This document shows, piece by piece, positions 38,443 to 51,160 of a stretch of 64,000 nt of DNA; the stretch's first letter is position 1; each line of letters opens with the position of its first letter. The stretch comes from Cololabis saira (lineage: Eukaryota > Chordata > Actinopteri > Beloniformes > Belonidae). Where the stretch lies: contig NC_084592.1 in the NCBI RefSeq assembly GCF_033807715.1, positions 29,398,419 through 29,462,418 on the forward strand, in the 5' to 3' direction. The translations under genes were made by a program, and so were the position numbers. The notes below the pieces were generated by a model. That model searched no databases and was not told the DNA's origin. It saw only the letters and a list, made by a program, of their open reading frames with translations.

Positions 38443-38580
38443 GATTTTTTTTTTCTTTTTTTAAAGATTTTTTTGGCTCTAGTGGGTTTTATTCAAAGTT
38501 CAGACAGGAAGGGGGTAGAGAGAAAGAATGGGGAGGACATGCAGCAAAATGCCGCAGGCCGGCACTCGAACCGGATTTTT
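38443..38580 (-). repeat. SINE/LINE 3'-tail repeat
   Basis: The minus strand reads TGCTGCATGTCCTCCCC, TTTCTCTCTACCCCC, CCTGTCTGAAC, and then an A-rich end with AATCTTTAAAAAAAG. This matches a common teleost tail repeat. The plus strand therefore shows the T-rich start first. Confidence 0.65.
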
Positions 38581-39252
38581 TAATGAGAACAGTGAAGAGG
38601 CCCTACAAGAAAAGGGGCATGACAACGTAAGTTTGGCAGTTCTGATAAAAACACACATAATGGGCTGTAGCATCTAACATGGGTAACAATAATAGTGAGG
38701 GAGACTTACAGGTAGCAAGTAGAAAAGCTACGTCTACTACCTTTCAGAACATCAGACCAAAATCTTCTGTGTCCTTATTAACCGTCTCGTTTTCCACTTA
38801 GTACCACCTAGTGGCAGGCGATAAACCCTGTACTGTGGCCATGTAGCCGCTAGCCAGACGACCACTGTCTTGCTGGCCATCCAGAGGTAAATATTCACAA
38901 GCTTGCAACAGCCGTGGGCAAAAGTGGCTGCTTCTCCAGCCAAGCTACCTAATGTTCGCACAAGAAGCCACATGATTAAAATTAGAATCCTTTTTCTTTG
39001 TTAGCTCTTTATTCCAGGCTCAGAAGTCAACAGCTAGCCATTTCACACTGGAGACTGAAGCTGAACAGCCACTCATGAAACCACAGCCTTAATTATGCAT
39101 ACATTTGTGGTCTAATATAGTTTTAATAGCTGAGATACACAAAAATTAATCTCCGGTACAGTCATCATGAATCTGAAGTCTAACTTATGGAGACCACACA
39201 TCTTGTTTTGAATCAGACTGTTAAGTTACTGTATGTCTATTTTTGTTCTTAA

Positions 39253-39593
39253 AGGAGCTTGAGGCTGGATTGAGGCAGGATTTATGAAAAAAATTCGTAA
39301 AGGTTTTAAGTTTTCTAGTAATAATGTCAGATGAAGCGTTCCAAACCAAAAAGAATGAGCCCTCTAGTGTATCTCTCAGTTGCCTTGAACAGGCTGTGTG
39401 CTGCAAAATGTGCTGCAATTCCGGGCCGGAATTTCCCGCGCTGGGCTGCGGATGTGACGTCACATGACGCTGCATGCACGTTCTCCCCGTTCTCCCGTGC
39501 CGGCTTCGCTGTTGGCTACAGTACCCCCGACTGCCGTCGTGGCGAAGGGTGGCGCTAGAGAGTCTCATTTCTTAAAAGGAGCCTCAAGCTCCT
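39253..39593. mobile_element. TTAA-target MITE family 2, copy B
   Basis: TTAA flanks at 39249-39252 and 39594-39597. The ends are AGGAGCTTGAGGCT and its complement. It is the inverted counterpart of 21511-21846, with high similarity throughout, including TGACGTCA at 39455-39462. Length 341 bp, non-coding. It lies in tmeff2 intron 1. Confidence 0.9.
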
Positions 39594-42500
39594 TTAAGTT
39601 GCACATGGAAAGTGACTCACTTTTGGAGTCAGCCCCTAATGGTAATTTAAGGAACTTCAAATTTTTTTCACTTCCTGGTTTGGAAAACATAGACAGTTTT
39701 TAAGCCCCATTTTGTTCATACTGCATGCAGCCATGTTGCCCGGGAAGCTGACGGGAACACACCCCATATATGTCAAGCGAAGTTACTACCCGCTCTTTCC
39801 ATCGATCCCAACCTAAATATCCGTAGCGTTATCAGACGACATTTAAAATTGAATATCCCATTTTGCATGTTGTTTTAATGTTGTTGTTGGCATTGGGAAA
39901 CCAGATGTAAGGCCTCACGCTCACCAGATAGTTTAGGGGGTGAAGTTAGCAACTCTGCTCCTTCTTCGATTTCTGCAAAGGGGCCTCTTTTAAAATTGGT
40001 GTTTTTACTTTACATAACCCATATCTGACAAACAGCACATGCAGCATGATGTCACCAGGATGAATATGGGAAAGCTGGATAATATTTCTTTGATCGGGGT
40101 AAGTGATGTCAAAGTATTCTCTAAATTTGAACAGCTCAACACGAAACATCTTTTCAGACTCAGTTAGCCCAAAACAAGGAGACTGGATTATGTTACAACT
40201 ACTTAACGCTGTACTAAAATTCAGATTAATTTTAGTCTTAGAAATCCACAGATATAATATGTTACAGGCTGATCTCCAAATAGCATTTTTTGATTTTTAG
40301 AAAGCATTTGGTATTTCTTAAGAATACCAAGAAGGTACAAGTTTTTTTTTGTTTTTTTTGGGGGGGTATTGTTATCAAATTACACATCTGTAGACTACAC
40401 TATCAACATCTATTGGCATCTATTCACAACCAGTCATATTTTTTTCCTTGTAGATTCACACTCCTATAACAGCTCTTTAGGGTAATTTTTGCAGAATGGG
40501 AAGGAATACAGAGTCAATATCCCAAAATGATGCAGCAGCTATCACTACCACAAAACCTTACAAACGTCACAATGTTGAAATGCAACGGCTGATGGCATCC
40601 CAAATTAATTCATGAAAAAATGTATTTTCTTCCTGTGAAGATTTGAGGGTTTTTTTTCCACACTGAAACAAAAAGGTAGATATCATCCAACACCTCAACT
40701 TTACAATGCACATTACAAGCCACACTTTCCACACCGCTTTTTATCTTTTCTCTCTTTTGTCCTCTACTCACACATGTCCTATGATGATGGACTCCTAGGC
40801 ACATCACCCTGTGTAACATCAGTGTGATAATCAATGGCCCTTTCCACTTGTAAAAGCCCTTCCTGGCATTGAACAGATCGCCGGGAAATAAAACCCCACA
40901 GAAAGGAAGCCCATAGTAAAGTCCTTAATGACCATAAAGTGTCAGTCCACTGTGAAAGTATACAATCATCTAACCAAGAACAGTGACATGAGAGGTCTCA
41001 ATGCTTCAAGTACACGGATGTAACAAAGCCGTTAAGCCTGAAGAGGGGCCGTATGAGGCAGTCTGAAGAGCCACAGAAAAATTGGCACCGAGGCATCGGG
41101 CATGTTGATGACACTCACTGAAGCAAGGCATTGTTATGATGGCAATCATCATGGTACCGGCTACCTGTACGGATATTACGGGAAAATCCTATTCAGGTCA
41201 GCTGCTCGACTCTTCTTAAAATGGAAAATATTTTTCTGTGCGTGCAATTCCACTCTAAAGCACAAAATCCATGGTTTTGACTTTTTTTTTCCTGGTAAAT
41301 TTTTTCAAGGCTCCTCTGGGCAGCAAGCATTGCAAACAAAAAAGATGCAATTGTTTCTAAATGACAGGAAAAATAAAATGTGACTCCCCCACATGCCATT
41401 AAACTGTCTTGTGTACCAAGAAACAGATGTGCAGCTTGGACATCTTTGGGAGCCTGGAAGCTGGAGGAACGCATGCATCACTTGAAAACAATCATTTTGA
41501 GGGATTCAATCCTGCAGGAGACATTCTTATCATCTTATGAACAACAGTGCAATCAAGACTTACACATGAAGACACGTTGTCTCTACTGGAAAAACAAATG
41601 AAATTGTCTTGGTGAAGTGGTTACAAAATCATCGGTCCCGTCAGCTTTTCCTAATGATTTATGACTTCCAAAGATCTGGATATTAACGCGACACTTTTCA
41701 GAAACATTGAGGTGATCCAGGTTAAGGCTTTAAAGAAAATACATTTCAAATCTAAGTTAGTGAGATGACAATGACTGCCTTCAAGCCAGATTTACATAAA
41801 TGACATCCTTATTTTCTCACACTTGAGAATGCCTGTTCTTCCACTGTAATAATCACTGACGTGCATAAGATACATAGTTTTCAGCACAGGGATATGTCTT
41901 TTAACAACAAAACAAAGCTGATTTCTTTAGTTCTATTTAAGATGCTCTTGAGGGGCGGCAATTGACAATACTGCCATCTGTGTTCTTGTTTAAAAAACGT
42001 TACCGCTGACACTGGAACACAGGGGGGAATTGGCACATCTGCAAAGGATAAACGAAAAATTTTAAATACTTCTTTTAGACAAAATAAAAAAAATATCCTC
42101 AAGCAATGACCATTGAGCTCCAGGCAGTTGTTTTTAGTTTGTTGAAAGCAAAAGGCTTGATCAATGGTCAGTAGAAACCAAAGTAATAACTCGATGAACA
42201 TAATCTTATTGCTGTCCTGTATGTTTAACTGACTTTGTGTTAAACTATATGAGCTACATTTATACTCTCGTACATTTGCACATCCGTCTGTTCTAAACGT
42301 CGTTTCCGTCACTGTCCTGCTTGTTATTTAGCAGAAAATCCACCAGGCGGCAGTGATGAGTCAATACCGCAATTTATTAACAAACAGCAACAGTTTTCTA
42401 TTAATTTAAGCAAAATATTTTTACGATAAACAAATAATACATTTTTGTATTGCCATTCATAGAGATGAGTTGATTGTGGAGGACGTCGGAGAACAGTGAA

Positions 42501-44935
42501 CTCATTCATGTTCAATGTTTTATTTGCACTACGCCGAAGGAAACGAAAACAGCTGTGTGAAAGGCAGAGATGTGTGAGACCACTGAACAACGGTCAGTGC
42601 ATAAACACTGAATTCTTTCATTTAATATTACCCAAATTGATGACAAAATGTATCACTATTTCCGAACATTCGCCGGAACGTCTGACATTATGCTTCACCT
42701 TGAACCACCTCATCAGGTGGAGAGGACCGTACTTGTGAGTGATACTGACATAACATAACATTAAGCATATGAGGCTCCATACCAAAAGACAGACCAAATC
42801 AACGCAAGATATGGACAGAAGGCTCCGTCCGTATCTGTTTCAAACGAGAGTATAAATAGACTTTTGGTGTTCCTCTAAAATACTTTGAAAATGTTCATTT
42901 ATCACACAAGTTAACAACTCTGGTTTTAACTCCTTTGTCAAAACCATCTGGTCAGTTTTATTTATAGAGCAAACTGTAAATACATTTAAAAGTTAAGGCA
43001 GTACAAATATCAATAAACAATCATTACCGCTACTTTTGGAAGTGCTAGCTAGATAAAGATCCATAGCATGAACAATCAAGCTACCCGTAGCCCTAAGATC
43101 CTTTAACCATTAAGCTGACTGTAATTATCTGACCAAATGCTGAGATTTAGGAAGCAACAACCACTGAGCCCGTCAGTATTGGCTCTGCAGTATGCTTATG
43201 CTGGTCTCAACAGACTGACCTCAAAAAAAGGCAGTAAATGGGAGAAGATGATAAATCTTTCAGCGCTTCCATTTAAACTTAAAATACAGTGTTTGTGCAG
43301 ATCTGTCTTGGAGCTTCAGGGTTGAAGATCTTGTTTAGAAAGCAGCAGATATTAGGTAGAGACGGTTTTTGATCCTTCATAACTGCGTGACACACAGATC
43401 CATCAGTATAAACAGTTCTGAGGTTTAACACCTGGTCCTTGTAAATATAAAAAAAATGGAAAAAATAAAACAAAACCAACACACAAAAAATGCAGGAGAA
43501 AATTCCTATGATGCTGCAGTTAAATGGTTGGTCACACAAGCAGGTTGGCTCATCTGAATCTTCGTTCCCCTGCCTTTTTGCAAGCATGCAATTGGATCCC
43601 TGAAATCTCAGTACTGTCACCATTAAAAAACTGAAGGGATGGATGTGGTATCATATTAGAAAGGAGTTCATCCTGTTAAATATGACATTCTTGATGATTT
43701 GGGATGTCATCGTTTGCTGTGCACTGTTTTTATCACAAGATGCGCTGCTCTCGTGCCGTCTTCTGTCAAACGTTAACAGGATCTTTTTGATACAGAATCT
43801 GAACACAACCCTGTGTGCACGGTGACAGAAGCCAGGAAAACGTATACTTCCATCTCCGACTCTGCCGCTCCAGGAGGAGATTACAGTGAGCTGAATAATT
43901 AACGAAAACAAGCTGCCAAACATCAAATATTGAATAGGTGATGTTTATATGCTAACAATTAAGATGGCAAGCGAAGCACTTTCTTGACTAAAGGAGAGAT
44001 CTTGTCAGCCAAATGCATCTCCTCCTACTCTACCTGGAATTTCACTACACTAAGAAGATAGAGGAGTCCTTCTCCCGTGTTTTAAGATATCATGCTGATC
44101 AATTATTAAGCAGGCTAAATTAATAATGAAGGCTGAACAACCACAATGGTGAGACTCTCTCTTGAACTCTCCCATGCTGGGGGTCTTTTTGCAACAGGTT
44201 CTCAGATGCAGTGTTATTGAGCAGATTTCAGCCCAGGGTATTTTAGGTTTAGTTGCTAACAGTGACTAACCACTAAAAATATTCAAGGGATGATTTCAAT
44301 TAAATCAAGTCTTCACAGAGATTTAAAATAAAGACATTTCCAATTCGACAACTTTCACAAACCCCCTTAATACAGCTTATAACTAACTTTAGATCCCTTT
44401 TTGATTAGACTGTGCCTGGACTGCCTTGTCTTTTAATTCATTTTCTGTCCCTGTTTACCATAGGGAGTGTTGACCTGCATGCAAGACAAGTGTTTTTGAC
44501 CACAGCGGTGACAAATCTTGGAAACAGATGGCCAATTCTCCACTGACTTCTGGTGAATCCGTCCACTTGATGGGATTTATGAGAGGCTTTGCATATTCTG
44601 CGCTCATCCCTGTCACTTTAACTATCAAAGCATCACATGGACTTTCAGAGACAACAATAGCAGGGGTTTTCAATGAAGAAGGGATTTTTTCCTAGAGGAG
44701 GGGTTATTCACATAGTGCCACCATTACAAAGTGCTAATCTGTGACAAATATAGAATGAACTTGAACTGACCAAGATATGAAACATTAGTTTTACTGAACT
44801 TTTTGTAAAATCAAGAGATGTAAACCTCTTGTTGATAATATTCACCTAATGACTAGATTGTGACAAAATACCAAACTGATGGCTAACTCGCCCATGCATC
44901 TATTTTCTGCCACTTTTTTCTGACACAACTTGAAC

Positions 44936-45480
44936 AGAGATACCTAGACTGCCATCTCACCAGCCATCTCCTCTAGCTCTACCTGGGGAACACCAAAGCC
45001 TTGACCAACCCAATTTAGAGATATAATCCCTTCAGCGAGGTCTTGAACTGTCCCAAGGCCTCTTTCTAACAAGACATTACTGAATCACGCCCCCTGTAAT
45101 CCGTCCTGAACAGATGCCCAAACCACCTCAGCCAGCTCCTTTCAGTGTGGTTCTACTCTAAGCCCGTCCCCATGACTGAGCTCCTCTTCACATGCCTAAG
45201 GGTTCGCCTCACCCCTCTTCAAGGAAAGCTAATTTTGGCAACTTTCATTTGTGTGCTCATTCTTTTATTTACTGCCCACGTTCATGACCATAGGTAAAGG
45301 TTGGAACGGAGATAGACTGGTAAAAAGAGGCTGAGCTCAGCTCTATCGTCTCATTGATAGACAAATATAGCATCCCGCATTACTACAGTTGCTGTCACAA
45401 TCCACCTGTCACTCTTTTCTTCTGTCTAACCCTTTTTTCTTGAACTCCTCCACCTGGGGCCGCCAGCCATTACCAGTTAA
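44936..45480 (-). mobile_element. Degenerate LINE ORF2 C-terminal region
   Basis: The minus strand carries, from 45480 leftward, wording corresponding to a fish LINE ORF2 tail: EEFKKKGL-like, CDSNCSNA-like, LPVYLRSNLYLWS-like (the conserved TYGHELW region), and then the RG/ETQ segment. The plus-strand phrases CATGACCATAGGTAAAGGTT, TTGAACTCCTCCACCTGGGG and GCCCAAACCACCTCAGCCAG are recognisable landmarks. It is probably the same family as 5446-5990 but represents a different segment. Many stops. Confidence 0.75.
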
Positions 45481-46539
45481 CTCAGGTACCCCTCAGGTTA
45501 GCTGTTAAATTCAGTTCAATGCTATGAGCTATATCCAGCATAAATCAATAAGACTACATAAAAAAAACAGAACAGGATGTCTCTAACTTTGACAATATGG
45601 TCATTTAGGGTTATTTTATGTGTAACTCAAAAGTAACCCACCCTTTGCCACTGGAGGCAAAGATAATATTACCTCAAATAATTGTATTGTTAGACATTGT
45701 GTCTCTGAGATGAAACACAGGCTGATTTTCACTCATGTATGGAATTGATGATTGATTGGTCATTTATACACTATGGTGTCTCTTGACTATATTGTATTAA
45801 AGTAGGCCTGTATAGGGTCAAAAGTATCTTCCCGTCCACAGAACCCTGTGGAACTCCATGACAAACTTTTGCACGCATAGAGAGACTTTGAATAACGTGA
45901 TTAAACTGTGAGAACTTTTCTCCTAAAGTAAGGAACGATTTTCCCCAGAAGTAAGGAGAGAAATGTTTCAATAAGTTAACACAATTTCCTGAGATCTTGA
46001 TAAAATGTCTGTGACACACTGTGGTTGAAATACCACAGTGATAAAGCACAAAGCACACTTACAAACCATATCTTCACAGCTCTGTCGATAACATATGCTT
46101 TTTATGTTTTTTATAATGCAATGTTCTGCTGATAAACTTTGGGTTATGGCATTCATATGGGTATTATTTTCTCATGTTCCAACGATCTACGGATTGTTAA
46201 ATACCATTCATGACCCCTGTAGCAAGTTTCCTTGAGCAGGATGATGTGATTAGTGTTGATGCAGTGTCCAAACTCTCCAGATGCCAGGCTGATCAAGTAT
46301 CCTGACCCCGCCTCCACAACTCACAGAACCCAAAGGATTCTATAGCAGTGATTCCATTGCAAGTCGTTCCAAGAATAATGGAAATGGACATCCAGAAACT
46401 CTAATTTTGGCAGGTTTATTTTTATTGTTACAACCATTCCAGCTGTCCATATTTTCATTTGAAAACAAGGAACGGGTCTGCAACGAACTGTCACATTACA
46501 TTCAGACCTTTTGTTTGGATATATGGAATTCTTTTGCAA

Positions 46540-47395
46540 AAATGTGTGTTTCCATCTCCAGGAGCTCTCCGATAATACAGCCATTGTCAGGTGTCTATCT
46601 CAGGGGAACGATGAGTACAGGGACATCATCAACAACTTTGTCGATCAGTGTGAACTGAACCACCCGCACAGCAACCCCAGCAAGACAAAGGAGGAGGTGA
46701 TCAACTTCCGCAGGAAACCACCTTACACTGCACCAGTGAACAGGTCACACAACACATATGCCCTGTACAAGAAGGCCTAGTCATCTCCACTTGTTGAGAA
46801 GACTGAGGTCTTTTGGTGTGTGCAGGTCACTGCTCAGGATGTTTTAATACTGTAGTAGCTTCTTCAATCCATTATAAGGTGATCTGTTGGAACAGTAGAA
46901 GTTCAGAGGGAGACCGAAAAGAGACAAAATAAGGTGGTCAGAGAGGCCGGCTTTGTTCTGGACTGCTCTCTGGACACCATGAGGAGCTGGGTGAGAGGAG
47001 AATGTTGGCCGAGCTGACGTTGATCATGGAGAACCCATCCAACCCCCTGCGTGAGGCACAGAGAGGATAAGAAGCTCCTTCAGTCACAGACTGCTGCACC
47101 GACGATGCAAAAAAAAGAACGCCACTGTCATTTATCTCATATGCCATCAGACTGTACAACAGCATTATGACTAACTCTGGTCCACTATGCTTTGCACTAG
47201 TCACATATTTTCTCCATACTCACTTAACTACCTTTTATATCATTGTGTACTTTGACAGAACTGCAGTGTGTCTATTTCTTATGTCTATTTTTAGCTTATT
47301 TTTATCGTGCTGTTGATAACTCATATTTGCTGCTGCTGTAAGAGGGAAATTTCCCACGAGTGGGATAAATAAGTCTTAACTCATCTTATTAGGTA
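46540..47395 (+). mobile_element. LINE ORF2 C-terminal half and 3' end (Rex1/L2-like)
   Basis: The plus strand reads ELSDNTAIVRCLSQGNDEYR, then FVDQCELNHP.SNPSKTKEE and INFRRK, covering the region after the RT active-site box (DD altered to DN). NTYALYKKA follows after a deletion. Frameshifted pieces of LLRRLRSFGVC and SSFSHRLLHRRCKK follow. The end, GAAATTTCCCACGAGTGGGA with a TAAATAAG tail, is the usual 3'UTR terminus of this LINE type. Inactive. Confidence 0.85.
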
Positions 47396-49547
47396 TATTT
47401 TCTATTTTGGAAAACCAATTAGGGCAATTGGAAGAGTAGTGGAAACATACCTGCCAATGTCCAGGTGCTAGACACCACAGGATATAACACAATATCTGGC
47501 AAGAAAATGGCTGCTATAAGTATATAGCTTATCACAATATGTGGCAATCGCATTGCCTTCTTAGATCCTGGCAACTTTACACATTGATGTTTATCCCAGA
47601 GACACAAGGGCATCTCATAATCAAGTCTCTCTCCCTCTGTGCTCAAGATTCATTTAGTGTCTGAATTGTTTTGGAGTCCTCTGTTCTGCCACGGTGAGGC
47701 CTTCAGTAGCATTTTTTTCCACAATATTCACAAATTTTAAATAAAACAGAATAAAAAAATCTCTGCCAAAGTCCGTTTTCAACCCGTCTTCCTCCACAGA
47801 GTAAAACCTTATTCAAAACACATCCGAAGGCAGCACAGCTGAAACTGAAACCTAATTTTCCTGACTGCACTGTCCATAATTGTCTTTGTCTTATCACTAA
47901 AGTGACACTGAACTCATCACCCAAACATTTCCCTTTCAGCATAATTCTCCCTCCACGGAAATGTGTCACGTTAGTGTTATTGAGTGTGATGTGCGGACAA
48001 GAGTGGATAATTATGTCCAGTGCAATTATTGTGAGTTTATTATTGTTATGATTGTTATTATTATTATTAATAATCATAATCATAAAAGGGTCTCATGTTT
48101 AGTTTTTCTGTTGGACATGCCACTTGTCATGGTCTATTGATTCATTGTTTCCAATTGACTCAGGTGCATTTGTATGTGTGCTTTAATGTCTAAACATATG
48201 CACTTAAGCCTTCCTCAAGTGGCGTTGGATAAAAACCATTGCTGAAATGCTGATGGAAGCGCCTCAGGGAGTGGGTGGGAAGGCAAGTGTGTATCTACAC
48301 AGGATGTGCACCATTATCGGTCATTACGTGCGAATCATCATCACCATCAATGGCAGCACAGAGCGATTCACAGCGCAATACCTGATGGGGGATGGAGATC
48401 ATCTGGGGCAGTATCTGGATAAGCATGTGATCAATTACCTAGTTAAAAAACAGGAAAGTATGGTATACATAATATGGAGGAACAAATGAGCTCATTTATC
48501 AAGACTGTCGGCATTTACTGCAAATTCTTGTAAAAAGACTATAATTGTGTCTTTAAACTGAAAATAGCAACAGCCAAGTGAAATGTCACAGCTGAAAACA
48601 CAATAAATATTATAATGTAACAAAACAAAAAGATACCATGGATGACAACAATAATGTTTTGACTTAATTTTCTAATTGGGTGTTTAATTAATTACTCTGT
48701 CATCATAATCAAACTAAATAAATAAAACTTTGACACCCAAATTATCATTTATCGTCTGACTGTCTGATAATTTTTCTTATTGACTAAAATGTAACTTTAT
48801 TACAAAGTCTTAAAAAAATCCAGCAATAAAGGCTGCCTGTCACTATATAAAAGCTTTCTTCTAATGTTGGTACCATATTATTGAGCTGTTTCTCCTTTCT
48901 TTAAAATGCCAAGCGTAATGACGGCCAGCTCCTCGGGTTGCAAATGGCATCATGACTCCATATTGACGTCTGCCTGTTATGAGCTATCATATCGATATTG
49001 CTGCTGCCGTCCGTGAGTGTGTGCGATCGGCTCTGAGCTATTTTAAGGGTTCAGACTTGGACAGGCGACAGGGGAAATATACGGCAGCGCAGTCGGCTGA
49101 TTTACAAAGAGAGGCGAGGCGCTATGCTCTACAGCTCCAGCTCGCTCCGCTCCTTTTATCATTTCGGGCACCAAAAAAGATTAAAAAAAACAACTCGCCA
49201 TATGAAACCATTTTGATTTATAGTGACATCAAGAAAAAGAAAGGCAAATCCCAGCTGCCTTTTTCTAATTTGGTGTCAAAGATGCCTTCACTCTGGGCAT
49301 CACTATTTGTGTTGAAGTTGCACAGACACCACATCCCCAATTATTCCGCGTCTGGTGCCTCTAAATAACTGGCTTTTTGTGGCGTCTCTCCCGAACATCA
49401 TCAGCTCCACTTCCCATTAAAGTGGTCCTTAAAGCGAAGGCATATATTTGAGTGTCTGAAGTGACTAAAAAAAACAAAATAATCAAAAACTCCAACATAA
49501 CATAACCCTTTGGCTTTCTTTTAGACAGCCACGGTTTCCCCTTATAT

Positions 49548-49760
49548 CATTCAGTGAGCTGCTCAGCTTCACAGGGTACTGTGACATCACAAATCAAAGC
49601 AGAATTATTCAGCTTCCTTACTTTTTTGCACACATACTTTCACATCATACTGCATTTCCTTCACCTCTACACAAAGGTGGAACACCCTGCTTGACCAGGG
49701 GTCCAAGTAAAGTGGACTATCTGACTCCGCCCCCTAAAGCCGGTTGCTATAAAGGAAGCT
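49548..49760 (+). repeat. Diverged dispersed repeat, copy 2
   Basis: Homologous by eye to 7568-7800, with blocks CTGCTCAGCTTCACAGGG, TGTGACATCAC, CACATCATACTGCATTT, AAAGGTGGA and TGACTCCGCCCCCTAAAGCC. No coding content. Confidence 0.5.
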
Positions 49761-50059
49761 GTTAGAAAATGGTTGAATAAAAGGCTTTTCTACTGCGCAT
49801 TTGTGGTGTTCTGATTAATATGTCACACAAATTCCATTAAAATCTCAACAAATTTTTAAATGACGACATTACGTGTCTCCATCAATGTCTCCTCTTCCAG
49901 ATCAAAAACCCGCCAGGTAATGTGTTTGGGATTGAATTGTTGTCTGTCACACTCGTAGACCAACAAATGGACACGAACAAACCCCGAAAACTCATCTGCT
50001 TTGCAGTGTTGACTTTTTGCAGGCTGGGTGCTCCAAGGCACCAAAACCAAACCCACAAG

Positions 50060-50825
50060 CGGAAACCTAATGTTGCTTAGGTACTTTTACACATATGTTT
50101 TGGGAATGCCCTGGAGTACAGTTGTTTTGGTTACAAGTCACCAAATCTTTATCTAAAATCTTAAATAAGGAGGTTCCATGCTGCCCCGTACTTTGTTTGC
50201 TGAATGATAATTATCGATTCTCGATGTCAATACATGAAAAAAGAATTTGGCTTTCCGGCCTAACTGCTGCTAAAAAAAATATCGGTAGTACGGTGGAAAC
50301 CACCACATACTCTATCACTGGATCACTGGTGGCATCTTCTGATGGATATTTTAACCCTTGAGCTCTCTGTTGCACGGTCTCATGGAGCAAAAGAAAAGAC
50401 CTTAAAATCCTGGTCAGAAGCATCAGAGCTGTGAAGTCTTGCCTATAAGGGGGGGGGGGGGGGTAACGGGGAGGGGATGGTGCAGATCACTCACTGGGGT
50501 GGGAGGGTTTTTCTTTTTGTTTTTGAATTGCTAGTATTGGGATGTGTATGCGAGGGTGTGCGTGTGGATGTGAATGCGTGTTTGTGTGAGAGCGTGTATG
50601 TGGGTCAAGGAGGAGACAGACAAGCATAAATATGTACAGTATATGAAATGTTTAACTGTTGTAATACATTTTTGCCCCTGTTTTTTGCGTTTGTTCTTTT
50701 CAAATGTATAGTGGACATGCTGCTACGACAAAATGTGTAGAGCTGTGCCTGTGACTGCCTGCCCCTTTTTTTTTTTTTTAAAGTTGGCATACAATTAATA
50801 AAAAATTAAAACAAAAAAAAAAAAA
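50060..50825 (+). mobile_element. 5'-truncated L1/Tx1-type LINE with poly-A tail
   Basis: Begins in the C-terminal part of ORF2 with GTFTHMFWECPGVQLFW, a motif of L1-type elements. The frame then decays through LLDILTLELSVARS-like and KEKTLKSWSEA-like pieces. The 3'UTR contains a run of 15 G at 50449-50463, a GT-rich segment, AATAAAAAATTAAAAC and a terminal A-run to 50825. It inserted in tmeff2 intron 1, about 150 bases downstream of exon 1, in antisense orientation to the gene. Confidence 0.85.
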
Positions 50826-50979
50826 GCAGCCACTTTGAGGGGCCACAGGAGCTCTAATAAACTTTGATCCAGTCACACCGCTCTATCAATCTTGTAGGAC
50901 TTAGTTGGTGAGTTTTGCATCTATATAAAGGGGGAAAAAAACGTAGTTGATATTCTGTCTCGTTGAAACAGAGTCTCAC

Positions 50980-51157
50980 CGGAGCAGTTCCAGCCGGTCG
51001 GCGTCTGGCAGTCGCTGAGGGAGGAAGGAAATGCGCGCAGCTGCTCCACAGGTAAAGCGGCGAGGAAGGAGAAGAGGGTGATCCGGAGCCAGCAGCGCCC
51101 CGCCGTCCCGCTCCAGCGGCGCGACCGCCGGCGCTCCTGCAGCTGGCTCGGACCCAT
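50980..51157 (-). CDS. tmeff2: tmeff2 exon 1 (signal peptide and N-terminus)
   Basis: Encodes residues 1-59 plus the first base of codon 60. The ATG at 51157 has G at -3 and G at +4, a strong context. Basic residues (RRRSRR) precede a hydrophobic segment, residues 22-37 (CWLRITLFSFLAALPV), consistent with a signal peptide. The mature N-terminus LRAFPSSLSDCQTPTGWNCS is almost identical to mammalian TMEFF2. The exon ends at TCCG|GTGAG, a good donor, and joins exon 2 in frame across a conserved phase-1 junction. The first 20 residues differ from mammals, as is usual for signal peptides. Confidence 0.95.
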
Positions 51158-51160
51158 GGC

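Larger units (their letters stand above)
34660..50979 (-). other. tmeff2: Intron 1 of tmeff2
   Basis: A 16.3 kb phase-1 intron with donor GTGAG after exon 1 and acceptor CTTCAG before exon 2. It holds several LINE fragments, a TTAA MITE, a SINE/LINE tail, a long (AT)n tract, a perfect 17-bp-arm palindrome and a diverged repeat, all listed separately. The parts at 34700-36240, 37050-38440 and 39600-44935 show nothing recognisable. No alternative coding exon was identified. Confidence 0.9.

Noticed and set aside
44455..44673. 72-codon minus-strand frame that looks protein-like
   Set aside because: No convincing splice sites or known family. It lies in tmeff2 intron 1, and chance open frames of this length are frequent here.
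48247..48489. 80-codon plus-strand frame with an ordinary-looking composition
   Set aside because: No recognisable domain, no flanking splice pattern that I could defend, and no homology known to me.
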